From: Omphiscola glabra | Lineage: Eukaryota; Mollusca; Gastropoda; Lymnaeidae | DNA: 64,000 nt | NCBI GenBank assembly: GCA_964017045.1 | Contig: OZ024810.1 | Location: 9,107,562-9,171,561, forward strand | Direction of reading: 5' to 3' | Shown here: piece by piece, positions 24,405 to 37,800 of the stretch | How positions within the stretch are numbered: position 1 is the first letter of the stretch | How the letters are laid out: each line of letters opens with the position of its first letter | Program-made: the position numbers and the translations under genes | Notes under the pieces: model-generated | Databases searched by the model: none | Seen by the model: the letters and a program-made list of their open reading frames with translations, nothing else | What the model was told of the DNA's origin: nothing

Positions 24405-25836
24405 GTACCTTAGCTTTTTTTTTTCTTTTCTTAAAAGCCTGTCATTACTGTTGGTTCAGCTTATTTTACATCACAAAGTGAACATTTCTTTGTGTACCAC
24501 TTTGTACGAGAGCGCTTCATCTTGTGACACATTTTGATGCTTTTTAAAGTTTTTTTTTTTTTAGAAACCCTTCTAAAATATACATTTCGTCAAAATGTTT
24601 CATAACTCTATTTTTAGATCACCAAGCTAGACATTTCTAAAAGGCTGCACCTATTGGTACCCGGGTACCAGAAGTGAGAGGTTGGGATTAAAAAACGATT
24701 TAAAATATTATTGTTGGGTTTGTAAGACAAAATGAGGTATCAAATGAAAGATAATTGAATGGACTATACGTTTGCAAACTTAATTCTTCATTTTAACTAA
24801 AATAAACTACACCAAATGACATCCGAATAGCATTCGTCAAAATGGACCCGGACACGCAGCGCCGCCATTCGCACCCGGGTACCATTAGACTCAATGCTAT
24901 GCTGATGTCATTTGTGGTAGTTTATTTTAGTAAAACTGAAGAATTAAGATTACAAACATATAGTACATTCAATTATCTTTCATTTTGATACCTCGTTTTG
25001 TCTTACAAACCCAACAATAAGATTTTCAATCGTTTTTTTAATCCCAACCTCTCACTTCTGGTACCCGGGTAGAAACCAATAGCCTCTTCGTTTCTAAAAT
25101 AAGGCCAAGAGAGAAAGAAAAAATAAAAAAAAAATTCAGTTTTTTTTTTAACCTGGGGAACGATATAGTCTTGATAAAATTGAGAACCTACATTAACCAT
25201 TTTAACCAATAAGTGTTTCACAATTGATATAAACATATAACGTTGTGTGTATTTGATTTTATTTGAAGCGAGCGCTCACACTTAGCCAAGCAAGACTTTT
25301 ACAAATCTGTTTACTAGAAGATGCTTTAAAACTCTCCCCTAGGCATGACGGTGCTGCCCGGACCGCCCTCCTACGGCAGCTTTCCCCAGGTGACCATGGC
25401 TTACGGGCATTACAACCTCTATGATAAAGTGGGAGTCATGCAGTCCATGGCTAAGGATGGAGGTGAGTGGTGGCATAGGTTTTTTTGTCTCTCACGTCGC
25501 AGGATCACGTCACCGTACGATTCGTTTTTTACTGTAGCGCCTTTGTCCACAATAAGAAAAAGAGTCGACGCATTTTTTCTTTTTAGTGTATAGAGCTGAC
25601 ACACTCTGGAAATACAAACACAAACATGCTCGAGGTGATTAGAAACACAAACATTCATGAGGTGATTACAAACACAACCATTCAGTGAGTTGGATGAGAA
25701 AAGGGTTTTGTTGTCTTAATTAAATTGAATATTTCTGACTACTCTAAGTTTGACGAGGCTATTTCTATTGTCAAAAAGTTCATCTTATTTGCTGTTCAGG
25801 ATTACACCTGTTCAATAAGATGATGTTTTTCTTTTT

Positions 25837-25868
<32 letters not shown>

Positions 25869-28800
25869 GAATTTAATCAAATTGATGTTGTTAATTTTTG
25901 TTGTTGTTATAATCTAGTGCTAATGCTCTAGTCTAGTTATTAGGCAATGATTCGGTGCTGGGAAGTTTACCGGAAGCCAAATGATTAGAGGAGGGAGGGG
26001 GGTGGACAGAGTGCTGTCATATTTTCCTTCAGTGATCTCTTGGCGGAGTGGATAGTAGCTCATTCTCTTGGCGGAGTGGATAATAGCTCAGTCTCTTGGC
26101 GGAGTGGATAGTAGCTCAGTCTCTTGGCAGAGTGGATGGTAGCTCAGTCTCTTGGCGGAGTGGATAGTAGATCAGTCTCTTGGCGGAGTGGATAGTAGCT
26201 CAGTCTCTTGGCGGAGTGGATAGTAGCTCAGTCTCTTGGCAGAGTGGATGGTAGCTCAGTCTCTTGGCGGAGTGGATAGTAGCTCATTCTCTTGGCGGAG
26301 TGGATAGTAGCTCAGTCTCTTGGCAGAGTGGACAGTAGCTCAGTCTCTTGGCAGAGTGGATGGTAGCTCAGTCTCTTGGCAGAGTGGACAGTAGCTCAGT
26401 CTCTTGGCAGAGTGGATGGTAGCTCAGTCTCTTGGCAGAGTGGATAGTAGCTCAGTCTCTTGGCAGAGTGGACAGTAGCTCAATCTCTTGGCAGAGTGGA
26501 TAGTAGCTCAATCTCTTGGCAGAGTGGACAGTAGCTCAGTCTCTTGGCAGAGTGGATGGTAGCTCAGTCTCTTGGCAGAGTGGATAGTAGCTCAGTCTCT
26601 TGGCAGAGTGGATAGTAGCTCAGTCTCTTGGCATAGTGGATAGTAGCTCAGTCTCTTGGCAGAGTGGATAGTAGCTCAATCTCTTGATGGAAAATCTCTG
26701 CAGAGCTTTGTCTCCAGCATCCCTTGTAGGTGGAACCAGTAGACAGTAATGCTTGTTTGGTTAGGAACCCCAGTGTTTTTTATTCTCTGGAGGGGCCTCA
26801 GGGCATAGCTGAATTGTGTAGGGGTCTCAGTTCATAGCTGAATTGTGTAGGGGCCTCAGTTCATAGCTGAATTGTGAAGGGGCCTCAGCACACATCTCTA
26901 TTGGGCAGGGGCCCCAGTGTATAGCTCACATGGATAGGGGCCCCAAATGCATTGATTTACTGATTATGCCCCCCCCCCCCCCAATGCATTTTTTTTGCTC
27001 ATTAACGGCGATGCAGTCAGGATTCATTGAATGTCATCTTTGAAGTTCCAATTATCATCCTGAGTTGCAAATTCTTTTGTCAGCTTTTCACATGGGGGCA
27101 CTAATTAATTAACTTTCCCAATTCAATCTTGTCAAACCCATTTCTTTCATAGGATTACATTTATCTGAGAGTTGTTGTGTGGTGAATGTTTACAAATTAA
27201 TTGCGTGTCTTCATGAAGTTAAAGAGAAATTTTTCACTCAGTGGTTCTCAAAAAATATGAGGTATGGTATCTTTAAGATCCAATATACCAGTTGTCCAGT
27301 CTTCATTGGAAAATAATTGACAAGGATAAATGGAAAGGGAAGTCCAATAAACTATTGTGTCCTGCCCGTCTTGGTGGCCTCATAAGCTCTTACATTTTGC
27401 CAGGCATGACCATCATCACATGCATCCTATATGCGCCCCCCCCCCTTCCAATCTGACAGTAACACAACCATCTCTACAACCTCAGTGGTAGAATATACTC
27501 ATACTAGCACTGTCTTCAGTGGAACTCTTGTGATCCATCGGGGAATTCTCAATAAGATTTTTGTTTAGTGCCAAGAACATGTTTTTCGCCAAGAACATGT
27601 TTTTCGCCAAGAACATGTTTTTGGCCCTATGGTACATTATGTTATTTATTTACGATTGAAGACCAAAAAAAAAAAAAAAACAACGTTAGTTCAACATTTT
27701 CACAACTGCTTCGGTTGCTATAACTGATAGTTCATTTTGAAGGAGATGATCCACTCATTGCCTGAGGGGCACTTGTTTCCAGTTTGAGGCTCACTAATAA
27801 AAAATGTCACGAATGATTACTTCTTTTACCACATCCCATAACCACAACCAAAAAGAATTAAAAATAAAATTGTTTGTCTTTTCTCTTGGGGCTGTTAACT
27901 CATCTCAAGACCACAAAGCTCTAACTTGCCAGGTATTGGTCAGCTAACCAGTTCTCTGCTGTCAGGTGCCAAACAAGATTTTTCCTCAGTGCTAGAATCA
28001 CGGCGATTTTGTTAGCTGTTTGAAACTGTTAGTGAACTATTTGGCAGAGTATTTTTGACTGTTGTGGACTTTTTGTTGGCAGAGATCAGAATTTCAAAAA
28101 GGAGGCAGTTTAGTTCTGAAGTCTTTATTTAAAAAAAAAAATATTGTTAAACATTGTTAATTTTTTCACCTCTGCCCTTGGATATTTTCCTAAAGTAAGA
28201 ACGTGTCTCATTCATTTGAAGAGAGTTCCATTATCGCTTATGTCATGTTCATGCTGAGTTGTGACTGCTGGGTCAAGATCAGGTCCCAGGGAGATTTTTT
28301 CTGATGCAAATTATAAATTGTTTGTCCCGTACAGTTAAGTTGGTTCGGAATTATGGACTGTGAGGAGTTGTAGACTTTGATTGATAACTGTGAGGAGTTG
28401 TAGACCTTGTTTAATAACTGTAAGGATTTATAGACCTTGCTTGACAACTGTGAGGAGTTATAGACCTTGCTTAATAACTGTGAGGAGTTATAGACCTTGC
28501 TTAATAACTGTAAGGATTTAGACCTTGCTTGATAACTGTGAGGAGTTATAGACCTTGCTTGATAACTGTGAGGAGTTATAGACCTTGCTTGAAAACTTTG
28601 AGGAGTTATAGACCTTGCTTGAAAACTCTGAGGATTTATAGACCTTGCTTGATAGCTGTGAGGAGTTGAAGACCTTGTTTAATAACTGTGAGGAGTTGAA
28701 GACCTTGTTTAATACCTGTGAGGAGTCGAAGACCTTGTTTAATAACTGTGAGGAGCTGAAGACCTTGTTTAATAACTGTGAGGAGTTATAGACCTTGCTT

Positions 28801-31800
28801 GATAACCGTGAGGAGTTGTAGACCTTGTTTAATAACTGTGAGGAGTTGTAGACCTTGCTTGTTAACAGTGAGGATATATGGGCCTTGCTTGATAACTGTG
28901 AAAATTATTTCAAACCTGACAGCCTTTCCTTTAAATAATAACATATCTTTCTTTGAATGTCTTGAACGAGTCAGTAGGTTGATAGGTTTATCAAAACTAT
29001 CACTTATCATACACTAATAAACTGGATCATGGTAAAATGCTACAGAAGCATTTTAATCAGTGTGTTATGCAAAGGGGGCATCTTAAGATGCTACAGTTGA
29101 ATATATCTTAAGATTCTTTCACACAGTCAGGAAAAATGCATCACCATGAGGTGTAAAACATTTTTGGTGGGGGGGGGGTCCTCCTTTTTTTTCTTTCTTG
29201 ATAATTGATAATTTATCTGGCAAAAAATACCATCTAAATTTTGAAAAATTTTGCTTTTGGGCATCCTTTACCTAGTGATGACATTTTGCTTCTACGGGTA
29301 ACATCACTTCTAATGGTAACATCACCTCTAAGGGTAACATCACTTCTAATGGTAACATCGCTTCTAATGGTAACATCGCTTCTAATGGTAACATCACTTC
29401 TAGTGGTAACATCACTTCTAGTGGTAACATCACTTCTAATGGTAACATCACTTCTAATGGTAACATCACTTCTAATGCTAACATCACTTCTAGTGATAAC
29501 ATCACTTCTAATGGTAACATTACTTCTAGTAGTAACATCACTTCTAGTGGTAACATCACTTCTAATGGTAACATCACTTCTAGTGGTAACATCACTTCTA
29601 CGGGTAACATCACTTCTAGTGGTAACATCACTTCTAGTGGTAACATCACTTCTAATGGTAACATCACTTCTAATGGTAACATCACTTCTAGTGATAAAAT
29701 CACTTCTAATAGTAACATCACTTCTAGTGGTAACATCATTTCTAGTGGTAACATCACTTCTAGTGGTAACATCACTTCTAATGGTAACATCACTTCTAGT
29801 GGTAACATCACTTCTAGTGGTAACATCACTTCTAGTGGTAACATCACTTCTAGTGGTAACATCACTTCTAATGTTAACATCACTTCTAATGGTAACATCA
29901 CTTCTAATGGTAACATACCTTCTAATGGTAACATCACTTCTAATGGTAACGTCACTTCTAATGGTAACATCACTTCTAACGGTAACATCACTTCTAGTAT
30001 AATCATCACTTCTAACGGTAACATCACTTCTATTGGTAACATTATTTCTAATGGTAACATCGCTTCTAATGGTAACATCACTTCTAATGGTAACATCACT
30101 TCTAATGGTAATATCACTTCTAACGGTAACATCACTTCTAGTGGTAACATCACTTCTAATGGTAACATCACTTCTAGTGGTAACATCACTTCTAATGGTA
30201 ACATCACTTCTAGTGGTAACATCACTTCTAGTGGTAACATCACTTCTAATGGTAACATCACTTCTAATGGTAACATCACTTCTAGTGGTAAAATCACTTC
30301 TAATAGTAACATCACTTCTAGTGGTAACATCATTTCTAGTGGTAACATCACTTCTAGTGGTAACATCACTTCTAATGGTAACATCACTTCTAGTGGTAAC
30401 ATCACTTCTAGTGGTAACATCACTTCTAGTGGTAACATCACTTCTAGTGGTAACATCACTTCTAATGTTAACATCACTTCTAATGGTAACATACCTTCTA
30501 ATGGTAACATCACTTCTAATGGTAACGTCACTTCTAATGGTAACATCACTTCTAACGGTAACATCACTTCTAGTATAATCATCACTTCTAACGGTAACAT
30601 CACTTCTATTGGTAACATTATTTCTAATGGTAACATCGCTTCTAATGGTAACATCACTTCTAATGGTAATATCACTTCTAACGGTAACATCACTTCTAGT
30701 GGTAACATCACTTCTAATGGTAACATCACTTCTAGTGGTAACATCACTTCTAGTGGTAACATCACTTCTAATGGTAACATCACTTCCAGTGGGACCATCA
30801 CTTCTAATGGTAACATCACTTCTAATGGTAACATCGCTTCTAATGGTAACATCACTTCTAGTGGTAACATCACTTCTAACAGTAACATCACTTCTAATGG
30901 TAACATCACTTCTAGTGGTAACATCACTTCTAACGGTAACACCACTTCTAATAACAACCCCACTGCATCGATGTGTTTAACAACTGCTGTGTGGTTGCAA
31001 CTGACTCAGGTGTAAGGTTGCTATCAACTGTGGATTTCTATTATCTGAAAGATAGCACACAAACACATTTTTTTTTAATCCTTAGATTTTTATGTGCACT
31101 CCCAAAAGAAGTTTTACGGTATTACAACCGATAATGCCGATAGTTTCTATTAGACACACATGCGCGCTGCATCACAACCGATAATGCCGATAGTTTCTAT
31201 TTGACACACCTGCGCTCTGCATCGTAAACCGATAATGCCGACAGTTCCTATTAGACACACCTGCACTCTGCATCACGACCGATAATGCCAATAGTTTCTA
31301 TCAGACACAACTGCGCTCTGAAGACATCATTTAAAGTAATTTTATCAAGCAAAAAAGGCAAATATTATTAAATTTATCATTACTGTCCAAAAAATTACAA
31401 AAATATTGAAGCTTTTAATCCATAAAATTTAACATGTTTGAGAAATCAGCCAGCCCCAGGCCAAAAACACATCTCCATTGAGCACCAATAGAAGTTCTAG
31501 TCCCTAAAACACACTCCCATGGGATCTAGAGTTTAGCAATTTTCCATACAAGGTAGTGTCAAGCCTTCTTGGAAATGTTTTATTTAATGAAAGGATGCTG
31601 CACTTAAAAATATTTTTCATTCCATTTGAACAAAAAATGGAAAGTTTGAGGATTGATGTGTTATTGTACTGTTTCCAATAGTTGGTTGTTCCAGAGAGCA
31701 TCACTGCCCCTTACAGTGGTTCTCAAAATTCTGAGTTTGACCAGCATTTATTTATCCACATTGCACTAGGACTAGTGCCGGATAACTTTATTGTTCAGTT

Positions 31801-34800
31801 TCTTTTACATGCTTCGCCTGGTGACTGAGGATCCACAGATTTTACTTGGAGAAGTGCTACATCAGAAGAAGTTTAAAACGTTTCTTTAACAGAAACCTTA
31901 CCATTTACTATCTCTGTGAAATTATATTTTTATCTTTGTTTAATTCCAGGCAATATGTATGACCCCAACAGCATGTATGGGGCCATCCACGGCAACTCCA
32001 TGCTGACATCAGAGCCCAACATGTCCCCCCCTCCCCCTCCCCGAATCTACAAGCCTTGTGTTGTGTGCAATGATAAAAGCTCTGGATATCACTATGGAGT
32101 CAGTTCATGTGAGGGGTGCAAGGTAAGGCAGGTGGTGGGAGCCAGTTCATGTGAGGGGTGCAAGGTAAGGCAGGTGGGGTAGCCAGTTCATGTGAGGGGT
32201 GCAAGGTAAGACAGGTGGGGGAGTCAGTTCATGTGAGAGGTGCAAGGTAAAACAGGGGGGGGGGAGTCAGTTGATGTGAGGGGTGCAAGGTAAAACAGGG
32301 GGGGGGAGTCAGTTGATGTGAGGGGTGCAAGGTAAAACGGGGGGGGAGTCAGTTCATGTGAGGGGTGCAAGGTAAATCAGGGGGGGAGAGTCAGTTCATG
32401 TGAGAGGTGCAGGTAAGACAGTGGGGATTGTCCATTTATTAGAGGATTTCAAGAATGAGGGGTCAAGGTAAGAATGAGGAGGTCTTTAACGTGACAATCA
32501 TATCACTAAATATTATTGTGTAAATTCTTGTAGGAGCTGCCAGATAAAAATGATGTCTTTAGTCAATAAAAAAAATTTTCTTTCACATTGTTTCAGGGAT
32601 TTTTCCGTCGGAGTGTCCAGAAGAACATGCAGTACACATGCCACAAGGAGAAGAACTGTGTGATCAACAAAGTGACCAGAAACCGGTGCCAGTATTGTCG
32701 ACTACAGAAATGCGTTGTGATGGGGATGTCTAAGGAAGGTAAGAAGTAAACTCCAGCCAAAGACAAACGTGCGCTACTTTAAAAACGTGGAATAAACACA
32801 TTTCCCAAAATAAGTTTGTTATTTGGTAGAAAACTGCATTTTAAACTATCTTTTTTCTAAAGCCGACTTAGCGGTTTCTTTAATTATAGTTGGTTACCTG
32901 AAATTTGTTTGAACGAAATTTTGTCGGCGGAAATTTGATCGAACGGAAATTGGATTGAATCTTTTTTTCAGTTCACACGTTAAAATTTTTTTCAAACGTC
33001 TTTTTGAACGCACTATACTATATAGTACAACAAAAATAATGCACACAAAAAGAAATTTGAACTGAAAAAATGGATTAGACGAAATTTCTGTTTGATCAAA
33101 TTTCCGCCGATGACATTTCTTTCAAATAAATTTCGGGATACGTTATAGTTGTTATCTTATTTGATTTATTCCACCTCATACTGCTAGTATCACTTTTTTA
33201 AAGGAATTCGGCTACCAAAAGTGTTATTAATTTTAAGATAGGTTAATAGATCATTTAAAAAATTCTTTGATAAAGAATTAGCAAAGTCTCTGCCCATGGT
33301 AAAGTGAAAAAGAAAATTAATTTAAAAAGTAAAAAGCAGTATTTATTAGAATTAAAAGTGGTGGACCACACACTACTTCCGGCTAGAAACAAGATGGCCG
33401 AATAAAAAATAACAATAGCACTAAAAGCGAGTAAATTTGAAATTTAGACACCAAATTAATTAGAAGAAATAGTCAAATTTGTGGAAGCTGAACTTAAAAC
33501 TTAGGCCAAATCAGAAAATATGTTTTCGGATAAGTATTAGCATTTAATAAGACGGTAAAAGGAAACTTCCGGCTACGATAATCATAGCGGTAAATAACAA
33601 CAAGAGCACAAAGCTGTATGTGTTGGGGCGTGCAGCCAAGGCCAAGTGCTAGTCTTTAGTATTGATACAACAAATATAAAAGATTGATGTCCTCAATATA
33701 CAACACTATCCCGGCCATCTGACCTATACACCCTATCATACGGCTTCAAGATGGCGGTATAATAACAATAAGTCAAGAAAAAAGAAGGAAGGAGTTCTTA
33801 ATTTTTTTAAAAATTTGGATATAGGAGATCGTCATTTCTGAAGAAAATATACTTAAGACTCTGGTTGAAATTTTTTTTTTCACTTACGTATTTCCCCTCT
33901 TTACAATGGGTTGTACAGGCAGAGGTAGTACCCCTCAAGGGGGAAAACGTTGTGCTCCTAGGCCTGGGAACAGTTCGTCCGCCTTGGTCCTCTCCTGCAA
34001 CTAAATTGTCACCTGTGCAACACAGCAGCTGTTAGCATGCAACAGCGTCCATACCCTGGGCAACGGCTTCCTCTAGCCGGCTAAACCAGGCGAGGGTAGC
34101 TGTTGGGCCTCAAACCCTCGGTGATTTAGGACTGCCTACCTACTGCATGTGAAGCCTGGACGTCGTCCGATCTTGCGGAGGAGACCATTTGGGTTCAACG
34201 GAGGAGAAGGCGATTATAGCAACGCACCGTGGAGTGTGTAGGGCAAGATGAGGCACGTAGATCATCTTGGTCATCCACTGCATCCGTACCCATCTCCATT
34301 CGTCTTGACTTAGTCTTGCCACTGGACACGGTGAGTCCGGACGAGAGAGTGAGGTTGATGCTGCGCAACTCTTCCTCACTTTAAACAAAGTCACCCGCGC
34401 AAGTCATCAGTCATCCATTTCCCATTATCCCAAATCCTGTGGCGACGGGCACGCTCTCCCAAATGCATGATGAAGGGACTAGAATAGGAGCCCAGAACAT
34501 TCCCTGCTCCTTCACAACCTGGCAGGCTAAACAGGGTCGACGGGGACCCAATTTTTGCGGTCAAAAATCAAAGATAAACTCTATTTCACTTAAAATTGCC
34601 ACGTGGAACATCCGCACACTGCTTGACAGGGACTCGACAAACAGACCTCAACGACGCACGGCGCTCATTGCTCATACAACATAGACATCGCCGCCCTAAG
34701 TGAAACCAGACTCTCTGGCAAAGGTGAACTCACGGAAAAGCTTGCTGGCTATTCTTTCTTCTGGAGTGGACGAGACCCTGACGCAAGGCGTGAAGCCGGA

Positions 34801-37800
34801 GTTGGCTTTGCTATCAAAACCTCTCTTGCGAGCAAGCTCTCTTGCGAGCAAGCTCTCCAGCTCTCCAGAGGGAATCAATGACCGACTCATGAGGTTGAAA
34901 CTCCCCCTCTGCCATGGAAGGAAGGCTGCCACTTTAGTCAGTGCCTATGCACCCACCATGACAAACACAGAAGAGTCCATAGATAGGTTTTATGAGGACC
35001 TGAACACTGTCATCTCCTCCACACCGACTGCTGACAAACTCATAATTCTTGGAGATTTCAATGCACGTGTCGGCAGTGACTACACCTCCTGGGGAGGAGT
35101 GTTGGGGAAGTATGGTGTTGGAAAGTGCAACAGCAACGGCCTACTGCTACTACAGACCTGTGCTGAACACGGCCTTCTAATAACAAACACCACATTTAAC
35201 CTGCCTACGCGCAACAGGACCTCCTGGATGCACCCCCGTTCTAAAAACTGGCACCTAATAGATTATGTCATCGTCAGAAATAGGGACCGGCATGATGTGA
35301 GAGTGACTAAGGCCATGTGCGGCGCAGAATGCTGGACGGATCACCGCCTCATCGTCTCAAAGTTGAAAATTCACATCCAACCTAAGAGACGACCTCAGGC
35401 CACCAAAGCTCCGAAACGCCTCAACATCAGTAAGCTGAAGATCCCTGATGTAAGACAAACCTTTGTTGACACCCTGGATGAACGCCTTGATTCCATAACA
35501 CTGAACAACCAGGACGCGGAAGCAGCGTGGACCACACTTCGTGAGATGGTGTATAACACAGCCGCTGAGCGCCTCGGACCCTCTATCAGAAAACACAGGG
35601 ATTGGTTTGATGAAAACAACACAGCAATCCAAATGCTACTTGAGCAAAAACGTCGGGCGTACAAAGCCCTCCATGATGACCCAATGTCAGCAGCAAAGAC
35701 AGCTGCACTGAGGAACATCCGCAGCAAGGTCCAATTACAACTGCGCCAGATGCAAGACTCCTGGTTGAATGCGAAAGCTGATGAGATTCAAGGCTTTGCA
35801 GACAAAAAAGACATGAAAAACTTCTACAGTGGCCTGAGAGAAATCTATGGAGTTACCACCTCAGGCTTTTCCCCTCTCCTTAGTGCAGACGGTTCTACCC
35901 TCATCACAGACAAGGAAAAAATCTTGGAAAGATGGGCGGAACACTTAAAAAATGTGCTGAATACGCCTTCCATCATTAATGATGAGGCCATTGAAAGACT
36001 GCCCCAGGTCCCAATGAACAAGTCACTGGACGCTGTCCCAACTTCGGTCGAGATACAGACAGCAATCCGTCAAATGTCCAATGGTAAAGTACCTGGCTCC
36101 GACATGATTCCTGCCGAAATCTACAAAGAGGGTGGACCAGCGTTGACGGATAAGCTATTGCGTCTATTCCAGATCATCTGGCAGACGGAAACTGTACCAC
36201 AGGACCTCAAAGATGCCTCCATTATCCACCTGTACAAACACAAAGGAAACCGCCAGGCCTGCGACAATCACCGCGGAATTTCACTGCTGTCCATCGCAGG
36301 CAAGATCTTGACCCGAGCCCTTCTGAACCGCCTAAATGCACATCTGGAGCGAGGTCTCCTACCCGAAAGTCAATGTGGTTTCCGAAAAGAACGAGGAACT
36401 ATCGAGGGTCAATAGAGATGGCCTGTGGAAAATCATGAAAAAGTACGGATGCCCAGAAAAATTCACCACCATCATCCGTCAGCTGCATGATGGCATGATG
36501 GCCAGAGTGCAGGACAACGGTCAGTCATCTCAAGCATTCCCTGTCACAAATGGTGTGAAGCAGGGCTGTGTCCTGGCTCCCACGCTCTTCAGTATTATGT
36601 ATTCTGCAATGCTGTCTGATGCGTTCAGGGACTCCACCACGGGCTTGCCAATCCGTTTCCACACCGATGGATCGGTCTTCAACCTAAAGAGGCTTCAAGC
36701 TAAAACAAAGGTCAAACATACCACCATCAACGAGCTTCTGTTTGCGGACGATTGTGCCCTCAATGCTGACTCTGAGGCTGCCATGCAACAAAGCGTTGAT
36801 ATCTTTTCTGAGGCCTGCAACAACTTTGGACTAACAATCAACGCGAAGAAGACTGAGGTATTCTATCAGCCAGCTCCCAGTAGGCCCTACGCTGAACCCA
36901 ACATCATCATCAGCGGACAGCGTCTTAACGCGGTGGATAAATTTACTTACTTGGGCAGCACCCTTTCCAGATCTGTCATCATTGATGATGAAATGAATGC
37001 CAGACTTGCAAAAGCTAGTGCCATATTTGGCAGGCTCCGCAGCACTGTTTGGGACAGGAGAGGTATCAGACGGGAAACAAAGATCAAGGTCTACAGCGCA
37101 GCAGTCCTCTCGACATTGCTCTACGGGTGTGAAACGTGGACAGTCTACCAGCGTCACGCTAAAAAACTGAACCATTTTCACACAACCAGCCTCAGGAAAC
37201 TCCTCGGCATCAGGTGGCAAGACAAAGTTCCTGACACAGAGGTTCTCGCTAGAGCGAACCTACCTAGTATCTTCACCACCCTGATGCAGTATCAACTCCG
37301 TTGGATGGGACACGTTGCCCGTATGGAAGATCACCGGCTCCCTAAACAAATATTCTATGGTGAGCTCACGACAGGCAAGCGCTCCCAAGGAGGTCCAAAA
37401 AAACGTTACAAAGACTCACTGAAAGTGTCACTAAAGGCCTTCAGCATCGACACTACTAAATGGGAGCAGACCGCCCAGGACAGAGTCAGGTGGAGATCAG
37501 TGGTCAAGATAGGGGCTAAATCTTATGAAGCCAGTAGGATGGCCACCATTGAGACACGCAGGCAAGCCCGAAAGAACATTATTAAAGTCACTACTGCACC
37601 AACTATCCCCTGCCCGCGGTGCCACAGACTATTCCGAGCACGTATAGGATTGGCAAGCCACCTACGAACCCACCGTAACCCACCCCCCTAACCGGATGAC
37701 TGGATGGTCCTAGTCGTTTTGACCGACGAACAACAATTAGAATTAAAAGTGGTGGACCACACACTGTATTTATTAGAATTAAAAGTGGTGGACCACACAC

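Noticed and set aside
27239..27252. CAGTGGTTCTCAA-like start of a hAT MITE (also 31713 and 55704)
   Set aside because: Only the terminal motif is present; no partner end or internal sequence could be matched.
29272..30963. 563-codon minus-strand frame of repeated LPLEVM hexapeptides and matching + strand frames
   Set aside because: Generated by the stop-free 18-bp repeat; open on both strands, no unique sequence or splice support.
31916..32182. Continuous frame through exon 3 into the donor array
   Set aside because: The upstream part is intron before the acceptor at 31949, and the extension beyond 32122 arises from the duplicated donor unit; kept only as a possible splice variant.
34696..37220. 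Minus-strand frames of 78-129 codons
   Set aside because: Antisense shadows of the LINE coding sequence.
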